Assembly (NCBI RefSeq): GCF_004193775.1
Contig: NC_041007.1
Location: 29,786,850-29,850,849 of the forward strand
Length of the DNA stretch: 64,000 nt
DNA from: Glycine soja
Lineage: Eukaryota > Streptophyta > Magnoliopsida > Fabales > Fabaceae
Direction: 5' to 3'
In this document: piece by piece, positions 13,201-27,399 of the stretch
Numbering within the stretch: position 1 is the first letter of the stretch
Layout of the letters: every line of letters begins with the position of its first letter
The notes under the pieces: model-generated
Told to the model about the DNA's origin: nothing
Databases searched by the model: none
What the model saw: the letters and a program-made list of their open reading frames with translations, nothing else
Program-made: the position numbers and the translations under genes

Positions 13201-16200
13201 CAGACATCCGAGTTAAAATTTATTGTCGTTAGATTTTTCTCAAAGCTTCCGTTTTCAATTACGAGCGTCTCGATATCCTACGGGACACAATCGGATATCC
13301 GAGTCAAAAGTTATTGCCGTTTGACTTTTCTTAGAGGTTCCGTTTCAAATTTCGAGCGTCTCGATATATTACAGGACTGAATAGGACATCCGAGTTAAAA
13401 CGTATTGTCGTTTCATTTTACTCAGAGCTTCCGTTTTCAATTACGAGCGTCTCGATATACTACGGCACTCAATCGGACATCCGTGTCAAAAGTTATTGTC
13501 GTTTGAATTTACTCAGAGCTTCTGTTTTCAATTACGAGCGTCTCGATATCCTACGGGACACAATCGGACATCCGAGTCAAAAGTTATTGTCGTTTGACTT
13601 TTCTTAGAGCTTCCGTTTTCAATTTCGAGCTTCTCGATATATTATAGGGCTCAATCGGACATCCGAGTTAAAAGTTATTGTCGTTTAACTTTTCTTAGAG
13701 CTTTCGTTTTCAATTTCGAGCGTCTCGATATATTACAGGGCTCAATCGAACATCTATGTCAAAAGTTATTGTCGTTTGAATTTACTCAGAGCTTCTGTTT
13801 TCAATTACGAACGTCTTGATATCCTACGGGACACAATCGGACATCCGAGTCAAAAGTTATTGCCGTTTGACTTTTCTTAGAGCTTCCGTTTTCAATTTTG
13901 AGCGTCTCGATATATTATAGGGCTCAATCGGACATCCGAGTTAGAAGTTATTGTCGTTAGATATTTCTCAGAGCTTCCGTTTTGAATTTCGAGCGTCTCG
14001 ATATCCTATGGGACACAATCGGAGATCCGAGTTAAAAGTTATTGTCGTTTGATTTTTCTCAGAGGTTCCGTTCTCAATTACGAGCGTCTCGATATCCTAC
14101 GGGACACAATCGGACATCCGAGTCAAAAGTTATTGTCGTTTGACTTTTCTTAGAGCTTCCGTTTTCAATTTCGAGCGTCTTGATATATTACAGGGCTCGA
14201 TCAGACATCCGAGTTAAAAGTTATTGTCGTTAGATTTTTCTTAGAGCTTCCGTTTTCAATTAAGAGCGTCTCGATATCCTACGGGACACAATCGGAGATC
14301 CGAGTCAAAAGTTATTGTCGTTTGAATTTGCTCAGACCTTCAGTTTTCAATTACAAGCATCTCGATCTATTACGGGACTCAATCGGACATCCGAGTTAAA
14401 ATTTATTGTCGTTTGACTTTTCTTAGAACTTCCGTTTTCAATTTCGAGCGTCTCGATATATTACAGGGCTCAATAGCACATTCGAGTTAAAACTTATTGT
14501 CGTTTCATTTTTCTCAGAACTTCCGTTTTCAATTACGAGCGTCTCGATATCCTACAGGGCTCAATCGGACATTCGAGTCAAAAGTTATTCTCGTTTGAAT
14601 TTACTCAGAGTTTCTGTTTTCAATTACGAGCGTCTCGATATATTACGAGACTCAATCAGACATCCGAGTCAAAAGTTATTGTCGTTTGACTTTTCTAAGA
14701 GGTTCCGTTTTAAATTTCGAGCGTCTTGATATATTATAGGGCTCGATCAGACATCCGAGTTAAAAGTTATTGTCGTTAGATTTTTCTCAAAGCTTCTGTT
14801 TTCAATTACGAGCGTCTCGATATCGTACGGGACAAATTCAGATATCCGAGTCAAAAGTTATTGTCGTTTGATTTTTCTCAGAGCTTCCACTTTCAATTAC
14901 GAGCTTCTCGATATCCTACGGGACTCAATCGGACATCCAAGTTAAAAGTTATTGTCGTTTGATTTTTCTCAGAGCTTCCGTTTTCAATTACGAGCGTATC
15001 GATATCCTACGAGACTCAATCGGACATCCGAGTCAAAAGTTATTGTTGTTTGAATTTACTCAGAGCTTCCGTTTTCAATTACGAGCGTCTCGATATCCTA
15101 CGGGACACAATCGGAGATCCGAGTCAAAAGTTATTGTCGTTTAAATTTGCTCAGAGCTTCAGTTTTCAATTACGAGCATCTCGATATATTACGGGACTCA
15201 ATCGGACATCCGACTTAAAAGTTATTGTCGTTTGACTTTTCTTAGAACTTCCGTTTTCAATTTCGAGCGTCTCGATATATTACAGGGCTGAATCGGACAT
15301 CCGAGTTAAAAGTTATTGTCGTTTGATTTTTCTTAGAGCTTCTGCTTTCAATTACGAGCGTCTCGATATCCAACGGGACACAATCGGACATTCGAGTCAA
15401 AAGTTATTGTCGTTTGACTTTTCTTAGAGCTTCCGTTTTAAATTTTGAGCGTCTTGATATATTACAGGGCTCGATCAGACATCCGAGTTAAAAGTTATTG
15501 TCGTTAGATATTTCTCAGAGCTTCCGTTTTCAATTACGAGCGTCTCAATATCCGACGGGACACAATCGGAGATCCGAGTTAAAAGTTATTGTCGTTTGAT
15601 TTTTCTCAGAGGTTCCGTTCTGAATTACGAGCGTCTCGATATCCTACGGGACACAATCGGACATCCGAGTCAAAAGTTATTGTCGTTTGACTTTTCTTAG
15701 AGCTTCCGTTTTCAATTTCGAGCGTCTTGATATATTACAGGGCTCGATCAGACATCCGAGTTAAAAGTTATTGTCGTTAGATTTTTCTTAGAGCTTCCGT
15801 TTTCAATTAAGAGCGTCTCGATATCCTACGGGACACAATCGGAGATCCGAGTCAAAAGTTATTGTCGTTTGAATTTGCCCAGAGCTTCAGTTTTCAATTA
15901 GGAGCGTCTCGATCTATTACGGGACTCAATCGGACATCCGAGTTAAAAGTTATTATCGTTTGACTTTTCTTAGAACTTCCGTTTTCAATTTCGAGCGTCT
16001 CGATATATTACAGGGCTCAATAGGACATTCGAGTTAAAACTTATTGTCGTTTCATTTTTCTCAGAACTTCCGTTTTCAATTACGAGCGTCTCGATATCCT
16101 ACGGGACACAATCGGAGATCCGAGTCAAAAGTTATTGTCGTTTGAATTTGCTCAGAGCTTCAGTTTTCAATTTCGAGCGTCTCGATATATTTCGGGACTC

Positions 16201-18650
16201 AATCGAACATCCGAGTTAAAAGTTATTGTCGTTTCATTTTTCTCAGGGCTTCCGTTTTCAATTACGAGCGTCTCGATATCCTATGAGACTCAATCGGACA
16301 TCCGAGTCAAAAGTTATTGTCGTTTGAGTTTACTCAGAGCTTCCATTTTCAATTACGAGCATCTCGATATCCTACGGGACACAATCGTAGATCCGAGTCA
16401 AAAGTTATTGTCGTTTGAATTTACTCAGAGCTTCCGTTTTCAATTACGAGCGTCTCGATATATTACGAGACTCAATCGGACATCCGAGTCAAAAGTTATT
16501 GTCATTTGACTTTTCTTAGAGGTTCCGTTTTCAATTTCGAGCGTCTTGATATATTATAGGGCTCGATCAGACATCCGAGTTAAAAGTTATTGTTGTTTGA
16601 CTTTTCTTAGAACTTCCATTTTCAATTTCGAGCGTCTCGATATATTACAGGGCTCAATAGGACATCCGAGTTAAAACTTATTGTCGTTTCATTTTTCTCA
16701 GAACTTTCGTTTTCAATTACGAGCGTCTCGATATCCTACGGGACTCAATCGGACATCCGAGTCAAAAGTTATTATCGTTTGACTTTTCTTAGAGCTTCCG
16801 TTTTCTATTTCGAGCTTCTCGATATATTATAGGGCTCAATCGGACATCCGAGTTAGAAGTTATTGTCGTTAGATTTTTCTCAGAGCTTCCGTTTGCAATT
16901 ACGAGCGTCTCGATATCCTACGGGACACAATCGGACATCCGAGTCAAAAGTTATTATCGTTTGAATTTGCTCAGAGCTTCAGTTTTCATTTACGAGCGTC
17001 TCGATATCCTACGGGACACATTCGGACATCCGAGTCAAAAGTTATTATCGTTTGAGTTTGCTCAGAGCTTCAGTTTTCATTTACGAGCGTCTCGATATAT
17101 TACAGGACTCAATCGGACATCCGAGTTAAAAGTTATTGTCGTTTGAATTTGCTCAGAGCTTCACTTTTCAATTATGAGCGTCTCCATATATTACGGGACA
17201 CAATCGGACATCCGAGTCAAAAGTTATTGTCGTTTGACTTTTCTTTGAGCTTCCGTTTTCAATTTCTAGCTTCTCGATATATTATAGGGCTCAATCGGAC
17301 ATCCGAGTTAAAAGTTATTGTCGTTTGACTTCTCTTAGAGCTTCCATTTTCAATTTCGAGCGTCTTGATATATTACAGGGCTCAATCGGACATCCGAGTT
17401 AAAATTTATTGTCGTTTGATTTTTCTCAGAGCTTTCGTTTTCAATTACGAGCGTCTCGATACCCTACGGGACACATTCGGACATCCGAGTCAAAAGTTAT
17501 TGTCGTTTGACTTTTCTTAGAGCTTCTGTTTTCAATTTCGAGCGTCTTGATATATTACAGGGCTCAATCGGTCATCCGAGTCAAAAGTTATTGTCGTTTG
17601 AATTTTCTTAGAGCTTCCGTTTTCAATTTCGAGCGTCTTGATATATTACAGGGCTCAATCGGTCATCCGAGTCAAAAGTTATTGTCGTTTGACTTTTCTT
17701 AGAGCTTCCGTTTTCAATTTCGAGCGTCTCGATATATTACAGGGCTCAATCAGACATCCGAGTTAAAAGTTATTGTCGTTTGAATTTGCTCAGAGCTTCA
17801 CTTTTCAATTATGAACGTCTCCATATTTTACGGGGCACAATAGGACATCCGAGTGAAAAGTTATTGTCGTTGGAATTTACTCAGAGCTTCTGTTTTCAAT
17901 TACGAACGTCTTGATATCCTACGGGACACAATCGGACATCCGAGTCAAAAATTATAGTCGTTTGACTTTTCTTAGAGCGTCCATTTTCAATTTTAAGCGT
18001 CTCGATATATTAGAGAGCTCAATCGGACATCCGAGTTAAAAGTTATTGTCGTTTGACTTTTCTTAGAGGTTCCGTTTTGAATTTCGAGGGTCTCGATATA
18101 ATACAGGGCTCAATCGGACATCCGAGTTAAAAGTTATTGTCGTTTGATTTTTCTCAGAGCTTCTGTTTTCAATTACGAGCGTCTCGATATCCTACGGGAC
18201 ACAATCGGACATCCGAGTCAAAAGTTTTTCTCGTTTGACTTTTCTTAGAGCTTCCGTTTTCAATTTCGAGCGTCTTCATATAATACAGGGCTCGATCAGA
18301 CATCCGAGTTAAAAGTTATTGTCGTCTGACTTTTCTTAGAGGTTCCATTTTCAATTTGGAGCGTCTCGATATATTACAGGGCTCAATCGGACATCCGAGT
18401 CAAAAGTAATTGTCGGTTGACTTTTCTTAAAGCTTCCATTTTCAATTTCGAGCGTCTCGATATATTACAGTGCTGAATAGGACATCCGAGTTAAAACTTA
18501 TTGTCATTTCATTTTACTCAGAGCTTCCGTTTTCAATTACGAGCGTCACGATACCGTACTGGACTCAATCGGATATCCGAGTGAAAAGTTATTGTCGTTT
18601 GAATTTACTCAGAGCTTCTGTTTTCAATTACGAACGACTTGATATCCTAC
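10300..18650 (+). repeat. Segmental satellite duplication, copy A
   Basis: Stretches of this block recur nearly identically at 18,950-27,050. For example, 10,310-10,957 matches 18,956-19,603 (offset 8,646), 12,450-17,146 matches 21,641-26,337 (offset 9,191), and 18,470-18,640 matches 26,842-27,012 (offset 8,372). The offset changes by 545 bp (6 monomers) and 819 bp (9 monomers), so the copies differ by whole-monomer insertions and deletions. Edges are approximate. A short bridge at ~18,680-18,945 resembles ~14,510-14,775 instead. Confidence 0.8.
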
Positions 18651-18949
18651 GGGACACAATCGGACATCCGAGTCAAAAGTTATTGTCGTTTCATTTTTCT
18701 CAGAACTTCCGTTTTCAATTACGAGCGTCTCGATATCCTACAGGGCTCAATCGGACATTCGAGTCAAAAGTTATTCTCGTTTGAATTTACTCAGAGTTTC
18801 TGTTTTCAATTACGAGCGTCTCGATATATTACGAGACTCAATCAGACATCCGAGTCAAAAGTTATTGTCGTTTGACTTTTCTAAGAGGTTCCGTTTTAAA
18901 TTTCGAGCGTCTTGATATATTATAGGGCTCGATCAGACATCCGAGTTAA

Positions 18950-21900
18950 AAGTTATTGTCGTTAGATTTTTCTCAGAGCTTCTGTTTTCAATTAAGAGCG
19001 TCTCGATATCCTACGGGACACAATCGGAGATCCGAGTCAAAAGTTATTGTCGTTTTAATTTGCTCAGAGCTTCAGTTTTCAATTACGAGCATCTCGATAT
19101 ATTACGGGACTCAATCGGACATCCGAGTTAAAATTTATTGTCGTTTGACTTTTCTCAGAACTTCCGTTTTCAATTTCGAGCGTCTCGATATATTACCGGG
19201 CTCAATAGGACATTCGAGTTAAAACTTATTGTCGTTTCATTTTTCTCAGAACTTTCGTTTTCAATTACGAGCGTCTCGATATCCTACAGGGCTCAATCGG
19301 ACATCCGAGTCAAAAGTTATTGTCGTTTGAATTTACTCAGAGTTTATCTTTTCAATTACGAGCGTGTCGATATATTACGAGACTCAATCAGACATCCGAG
19401 TCAAAAGTTATTGTCGTTTGACTTTTCTAAGAGCTTCCGTTTTCAATTTCGAGCGTCTCGATATCCTACGAGACTCCATCGGACATCCGAGTCAAAAGTT
19501 ATTGTCGTTTGAATTTACTCAGAGTTTCTGTTTTCAATTACGAGCGTCTCGATATATTACGAGACTCAATCGGACATCCGAGTCAAAAGTTATTGTCGTT
19601 TGACTTTTCTTAGAGGTTCCGTTTTCAATTTCGAGCGTCTTGATATATTATAGGGCTGGATCAGACATCCGAGTTAAAAGTTATTGTCGTTTGACTTTTC
19701 TTAGAACTTTCGTTTTCAATTTCGAGCGTCTCGATATATTACAGGGCTCAATAGGACATCCGAGTTAAAACTTATTGTCGTTTCATTTTTCTCAGAACTT
19801 CCGTTTTCAATTACGAGCGTCTCGATATCCTACGGGACTCAATCGGACATCCAAGTTAAAAGTTATTGTCGTTTGACTTTTCTTAGAGCATCCGTTTTCA
19901 ATTTCGAGCGTCTCGATATATTACAGGGCTCAATCGAACATCCGAGTTAAAAGTTATTGTCGTTTGATTTTTCTTAGAGCTTCCGTTTTCAATTACGAGC
20001 GTCTCGATATCCTACGGGACTCAATCGGACTTCCAAGTTAAAAGTTATTGTCGTTAGATTTTTCTCAGAGCTTCCGTTTTCAATTACAAGCATCTCGATA
20101 TCCTACGGGACACAATCGGAGATCCGAGTCAAAAGTTATTGTCGTTTGACTTTTCTAAGAGCTTCCGTTTTCAATTTCGAGTGTCTCGATATCCTACGAG
20201 ACTCCATCGGACATCCGAGTCAAAAGTTATTGTCGTTTGAATTTACTCAGAGTTTCTGTTTTCAATTACGAGCGTCTCGATATATTACGAGACTCAATCG
20301 GACATCCGAGTCAAAAGTTATTGTCGTTTGACTTTTCTTAGAGGTTCCGTTTTCAATTTCGAGCGTCTTGATATATTAAATGGCTTGATCAGACATCCGA
20401 GTTAAAAGTTATTGTCGTTTGACTTTTCTTAGAGCTTCGTTTTCAATTACGAGCGTCTCGATATCCTACGGGACACAATCGGACTTCCAAGTTAAAAGTT
20501 ATTGTCGTTAGATTTTTCTCAGAGCTTCCGTTTTCAATTACGAGCGTCTCGATATCCTACGAGACTCAATCGGACATCCGAGTCAAAAGTTATTGTCTTT
20601 TGACTTTTCTTAAAGCTTCCGTTTAAAATTTCGAGCGTCTTCATATATTACAGGGCTCGATCATACATCCGAGTTAAAACTTATTGTCGTTTCATTTTTC
20701 TCAGAACTTCCGTTTTCAATTACGAGCGTCTCGATATCCTACGGGACACAATCGGACATCCGAGTTAAAAGTTATTGTTGTTAGATTTTTCTCAGAGCTT
20801 CCGTTTTCAATTACGAGAGTCTCGATATCCTACGGGACACAATCGGATATCCGAGTCAAAAGTTACTGTCGTTTGATTTTTCTCAGAGCTTCCGCTTTCA
20901 ATTACGAGCTTCTCGATATCCTACGAGACTCAATCGGACTTCCAAGTTAAAAGTTATTGTCGTTAGATTTTTCTCAGAGCTTCCGTTTTCAATTACGAGC
21001 ATCTCGATATCCTACGGGACACAATCGGAGATCCGAGTCAAAAGTTATTGTCGTTTGATTTTTGTCAGAGCTTCCGTTTTCAATTACGAGCGTCTCGATA
21101 TCCTACGAGACTCAATCGGACATCCGAGTCAAAAGTTATTGTCGTTTGAATTTACTCAGAGTTTCTGTTTTCAATTACGAGCATCTTAATATATTACGAG
21201 ACTCAATCGGACATCCGAGTCAAAAGTTATTGTCGTTTGACTTTTCTTAAAGCTTCCGTTTTAAATTTCGAGCGTCTTGATATATTACAGGGCTCGATCA
21301 GACATCCGAGTTAAAACTTATTGTCGTTTCATTTTTCTCAGAACTTCCGTTTTCAATTACGAGCGTCTCGATATCCTACGGGACTCAATCGGACATCCAA
21401 GTTAGAAGTTATTGTCGTTTGATTTTTCTCAGAGCTTTCGTTTTCAATTACGAGCGTCTCGATATATTACAGGGCTAAATACGACATCCGAGTTATAACT
21501 TATTGTCGTTTCATTTTTCTTACAGCTTCCGTTTTCAATTACGAGCGTCTCAATAGCCTACGGTACTCAATCGGACATCTGAGCGAAAAATTATTGTCGT
21601 TTGAAATTACTCAGAGCTTCTGTTTTCAATTACGAACGTCTTGATATCCTACAGGACACAATCGGACATCCGAGTCAAAAGTTATTGTTGTTTGACTTTT
21701 CTTAGAGCTTCCGTTTTCAATTTTGAGCGTCTCGATATATTACAGGGACTTAATCGGACATCCGAGTTAAAAGTTATTGTCGTTAGATTTTTCTCAGAGC
21801 TTCCGTTTTCAATTAAGAGCGTCTCGATATCCTACGGGACACAATCGGAGATCCGAGTCAAAAGTTATTGTCGTTTGAATTTGCTCAGAGCTTCCGTTTT

Positions 21901-24900
21901 CAATTACGAGCATCTCGATATATTACGGGACTTAATCAGACATCTGAGTTAAAAGTTATTGTCGTTTGACTTTTCTTAGAACTTCCGTTTTCAATTTCGA
22001 GCGTCTCGATATATTACAGGGCTCAATAGGACATCCGAGTTAAAACTTATTGTCGTTTCATTTTTCTCATAACTTCCGTTTTCAATTACGAGCTTCTCGA
22101 TATCCTACGGGACTCAATCAGACATCCAAGTTAAAAGTTATTGTCGTTTGATTTTTGTCAGAGCTTTCGTTTTCAATTACGAGCGTCTCGATATCCTACG
22201 AGACTCAATCGGACATCCGAGTCAAAAGTTATTGTCGTTTGAATTTACTCAGAGTTTCTGTTTTCAATTACGAGCGTCTCGATATATTGCAAGACACAAT
22301 CGGACCTCGGAGCCAAAAGTTATTGTCGTTTGACTTTTCCTAGAGGTTCCGTTTTCAGTTTCGAGCGTCTTGATATATTATAGGGCTCCATCAGACATCC
22401 GAGTTAAAAGTTATTGTCGTTAGATTTTTCTCAAAGCTTCCGTTTTCAATTACGAGCGTCTCGATATCCTACGGGACACAATCGGATATCCGAGTCAAAA
22501 GTTATTGCCGTTTGACTTTTCTTAGAGGTTCCGTTTCAAATTTCGAGCGTCTCGATATATTACAGGACTGAATAGGACATCCGAGTTAAAACGTATTGTC
22601 GTTTCATTTTACTCAGAGCTTCCGTTTTCAATTACGAGCGTCTCGATATACTACGGCACTCAATCGGACATCCGTGTCAAAAGTTATTGTCGTTTGAATT
22701 TACTCAGAGCTTCTGTTTTCAATTACGAGCGTCTCGATATCCTACGGGACACAATCGGACATCCGAGTCAAAAGTTATTGTCGTTTGACTTTTCTTAGAG
22801 CTTCCGTTTTCAATTTCGAGCTTCTCGATATATTATAGGGCTCAATCGGACATCCGAGTTAAAAGTTATTGTCGTTTAACTTTTCTTAGAGCTTCCGTTT
22901 TCAATTTCGAGCGTCTCGATATATTACAGGGCTCAATCGAACATCTATGTCAAAAGTTATTGTCGTTTGAATTTACTCAGAGCTTCTGTTTTCAATTACG
23001 AACGTCTTGATATCCTACGGGACACAATCGGACATCCGAGTCAAAAGTTATTGCCGTTTGACTTTTCTTAGAGCTTCCGTTTTCAATTTTGAGCGTCTCG
23101 ATATATTATAGGGCTCAATCGGACATCCGAGTTAGAAGTTATTGTCGTTAGATATTTCTCAGAGCTTCCGTTTTGAATTTCGAGCGTCTCGATATCCTAT
23201 GGGACACAATCGGAGATCCGAGTTAAAAGTTATTGTCGTTTGATTTTTCTCAGAGGTTCCGTTCTCAATTACGAGCGTCTCGATATCCTACGGGACACAA
23301 TCGGACATCCGAGTCAAAAGTTATTGTCGTTTGACTTTTCTTAGAGCTTCCGTTTTCAATTTCGAGCGTCTTGATATATTACAGGGCTCGATCAGACATC
23401 CGAGTTAAAAGTTATTGTCGTTAGATTTTTCTTAGAGCTTCCGTTTTCAATTAAGAGCGTCTCGATATCCTACGGGACACAATCGGAGATCCGAGTCAAA
23501 AGTTATTGTCGTTTGAATTTGCTCAGACCTTCAGTTTTCAATTACAAGCATCTCGATCTATTACGGGACTCAATCGGACATCCGAGTTAAAATTTATTGT
23601 CGTTTGACTTTTCTTAGAACTTCCGTTTTCAATTTCGAGCGTCTCGATATATTACAGGGCTCAATAGCACATTCGAGTTAAAACTTATTGTCGTTTCATT
23701 TTTCTCAGAACTTCCGTTTTCAATTACGAGCGTCTCGATATCCTACAGGGCTCAATCGGACATTCGAGTCAAAAGTTATTCTCGTTTGAATTTACTCAGA
23801 GTTTCTGTTTTCAATTACGAGCGTCTCGATATATTACGAGACTCAATCAGACATCCGAGTCAAAAGTTATTGTCGTTTGACTTTTCTAAGAGGTTCCGTT
23901 TTAAATTTCGAGCGTCTTGATATATTATAGGGCTCGATCAGACATCCGAGTTAAAAGTTATTGTCGTTAGATTTTTCTCAAAGCTTCTGTTTTCAATTAC
24001 GAGCGTCTCGATATCGTACGGGACAAATTCAGATATCCGAGTCAAAAGTTATTGTCGTTTGATTTTTCTCAGAGCTTCCACTTTCAATTACGAGCTTCTC
24101 GATATCCTACGGGACTCAATCGGACATCCAAGTTAAAAGTTATTGTCGTTTGATTTTTCTCAGAGCTTCCGTTTTCAATTACGAGCGTATCGATATCCTA
24201 CGAGACTCAATCGGACATCCGAGTCAAAAGTTATTGTTGTTTGAATTTACTCAGAGCTTCCGTTTTCAATTACGAGCGTCTCGATATCCTACGGGACACA
24301 ATCGGAGATCCGAGTCAAAAGTTATTGTCGTTTAAATTTGCTCAGAGCTTCAGTTTTCAATTACGAGCATCTCGATATATTACGGGACTCAATCGGACAT
24401 CCGACTTAAAAGTTATTGTCGTTTGACTTTTCTTAGAACTTCCGTTTTCAATTTCGAGCGTCTCGATATATTACAGGGCTGAATCGGACATCCGAGTTAA
24501 AAGTTATTGTCGTTTGATTTTTCTTAGAGCTTCTGCTTTCAATTACGAGCGTCTCGATATCCAACGGGACACAATCGGACATTCGAGTCAAAAGTTATTG
24601 TCGTTTGACTTTTCTTAGAGCTTCCGTTTTAAATTTTGAGCGTCTTGATATATTACAGGGCTCGATCAGACATCCGAGTTAAAAGTTATTGTCGTTAGAT
24701 ATTTCTCAGAGCTTCCGTTTTCAATTACGAGCGTCTCAATATCCTACGGGACACAATCGGAGATCCGAGTTAAAAGTTATTGTCGTTTGATTTTTCTCAG
24801 AGGTTCCGTTCTCAATTACGAGCGTCTCGATATCCTACGGGACACAATCGGACATCCGAGTCAAAAGTTATTGTCGTTTGACTTTTCTTAGAGCTTCCGT

Positions 24901-27050
24901 TTTCAATTTCGAGCGTCTTGATATATTACAGGGCTCGATCAGACATCCGAGTTAAAAGTTATTGTCGTTAGATTTTTCTTAGAGCTTCCGTTTTCAATTA
25001 AGAGCGTCTCGATATCCTACGGGACACAATCGGAGATCCGAGTCAAAAGTTATTGTCGTTTGAATTTGCCCAGAGCTTCAGTTTTCAATTAGGAGCGTCT
25101 CGATCTATTACGGGACTCAATCGGACATCCGATTTAAAAGTTATTATCGTTTGACTTTTCTTAGAACTTCCGTTTTCAATTTCGAGCGTCTCGATATATT
25201 ACAGGGCTCAATAGGACATTCGAGTTAAAACTTATTGTCGTTTCATTTTTCTCAGAACTTCCGTTTTCAATTACGAGCGTCTCGATATCCTACGGGACAC
25301 AATCGGAGATCCGAGTCAAAAGTTATTGTCGTTTGAATTTGCTCAGAGCTTCAGTTTTCAATTTCGAGCGTCTCGATATATTTCGGGACTCAATCGAACA
25401 TCCGAGTTAAAAGTTATTGTCGTTTCATTTTTCTCAGGGCTTCCGTTTTCAATTACGAGCGTCTCGATATCCTATGAGACTCAATCGGACATCCGAGTCA
25501 AAAGTTATTGTCGTTTGAGTTTACTCAGAGCTTCCATTTTCAATTACGAGCATCTCGATATCCTACGGGACACAATCGTAGATCCGAGTCAAAAGTTATT
25601 GTCGTTTGAATTTACTCAGAGCTTCCGTTTTCAATTACGAGCGTCTCGATATATTACGAGACTCAATCGGACATCCGAGTCAAAAGTTATTGTCATTTGA
25701 CTTTTCTTAGAGGTTTCGTTTTCAATTTCGAGCGTCTTGATATATTATAGGGCTCGATCAGACATCCGAGTTAAAAGTTATTGTTGTTTGACTTTTCTTA
25801 GAACTTCCATTTTCAATTTCGAGCGTCTCGATATATTACAGGGCTCAATAGGACATCCGAGTTAAAACTTATTGTCGTTTCATTTTTCTCAGAACTTTCG
25901 TTTTCAATTACGAGCGTCTCGATATCCTACGGGACTCAATCGGACATCCGAGTCAAAAGTTATTGTCGTTTGACTTTTCTTAGAGCTTCCGTTTTCTATT
26001 TCGAGCTTCTCGATATATTATAGGGCTCAATCGGACATCCGAGTTAGAAGTTATTGTCGTTAGATTTTTCTCAGAGCTTCCGTTTGCAATTACGAGCGTC
26101 TCGATATCCTACGGGACACAATCGGACATCCGAGTCAAAAGTTATTATCGTTTGAATTTGCTCAGAGCTTCAGTTTTCATTTACGAGCGTCTCGATATCC
26201 TACGGGACACATTCGGACATCCGAGTCAAAAGTTATTATCGTTTGAATTTGCTCAGAGCTTCAGTTTTCATTTACGAGCGTCTCGATATATTACAGGACT
26301 CAATCGGACATCCGAGTTAAAAGTTATTGTCGTTTGAATTTGCTCAGAGCTTCACTTTTCAATTATGAGCGTCTCCATATATTACGGGACACAATCGGAC
26401 ATCCGAGTCAAAAGTTATTGTCGTTTGACTTTTCTTAGAGGTTCCGTTTTGAATTTCGAGGGTCTTGATATAATACAGGGCTCAATCGGACATCCGAGTT
26501 AAAAGTTATTGTCGTTTGATTTTTCTCAGAGCTTCCGTTTTCAATTACGAGCGTCTCGATATCCTACGGGACACAATCGGACATCCGAGTCAAAAGTTTT
26601 TCTCGTTTGACTTTTCTTAGAGCTTCCGTTTTCAATTTCGAGCGTCTTCATATAATACAGGGCTCGATCAGACATCCGAGTTAAAAGTTATTGTCGTCTG
26701 ACTTTTCTTAGAGGTTCCATTTTCAATTTGGAGCGTCTCGATATATTACAGGGCTCAATCGGACATCCGAGTCAAAAGTAATTGTCGGTTGACTTTTCTT
26801 AAAGCTTCCATTTTCAATTTCGAGCGTCTCGATATATTACAGTGCTGAATAGGACATCCGAGTTAAAACTTATTGTCATTTCATTTTACTCAGAGCTTCC
26901 GTTTTCAATTACGAGCGTCACGATACCGTACTGGACTCAATCGGATATCCGAGTGAAAAGTTATTGTCGTTTGAATTTACTCAGAGCTTCTGTTTTCAAT
27001 TACGAACGACTTGATATCCTACGGGACACAATCGGACATCCGAGTCAAAA
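18950..27050 (+). repeat. Segmental satellite duplication, copy B
   Basis: This is the partner of copy A. Relative to A it carries about six extra monomers between ~20,400 and 21,500. It has lost about nine monomers between ~26,430 and 26,840. Long stretches, for example around 22,148-24,426, appear to differ from copy A by only a few bases. That points to a recent event, or to an assembly duplication of one locus. Confidence 0.78.
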
Positions 27051-27399
27051 ATTATTGTCGTTTGACTTTTCTTAGAGCTTCCGTTTTCAATTTTAAGCGT
27101 CTCGATATATTAGAGAGCTCAATCGGACATCCGAGTTAAAAGTTATTGTCGTTTGACTTTTCTTAGAGGTTCCGTTTTGAATTTCGAGGGTCTCGATATA
27201 ATACAGGGCTCAATCGGACATCCGAGTTAAAAGTTATTGTTGTTTGATTTTTCTCAGAGCTTCCGTTTTCAATTACGAGCGTCTCGATATCCTACGGGAC
27301 ACAATCGGACATCCGAGTTAAAATTTATTGTCGTTTGAATTTTCTCAGAGCTTTAGTTTTCAATTACGAGCGTCTCGATATATTACGGGACACAATCGG

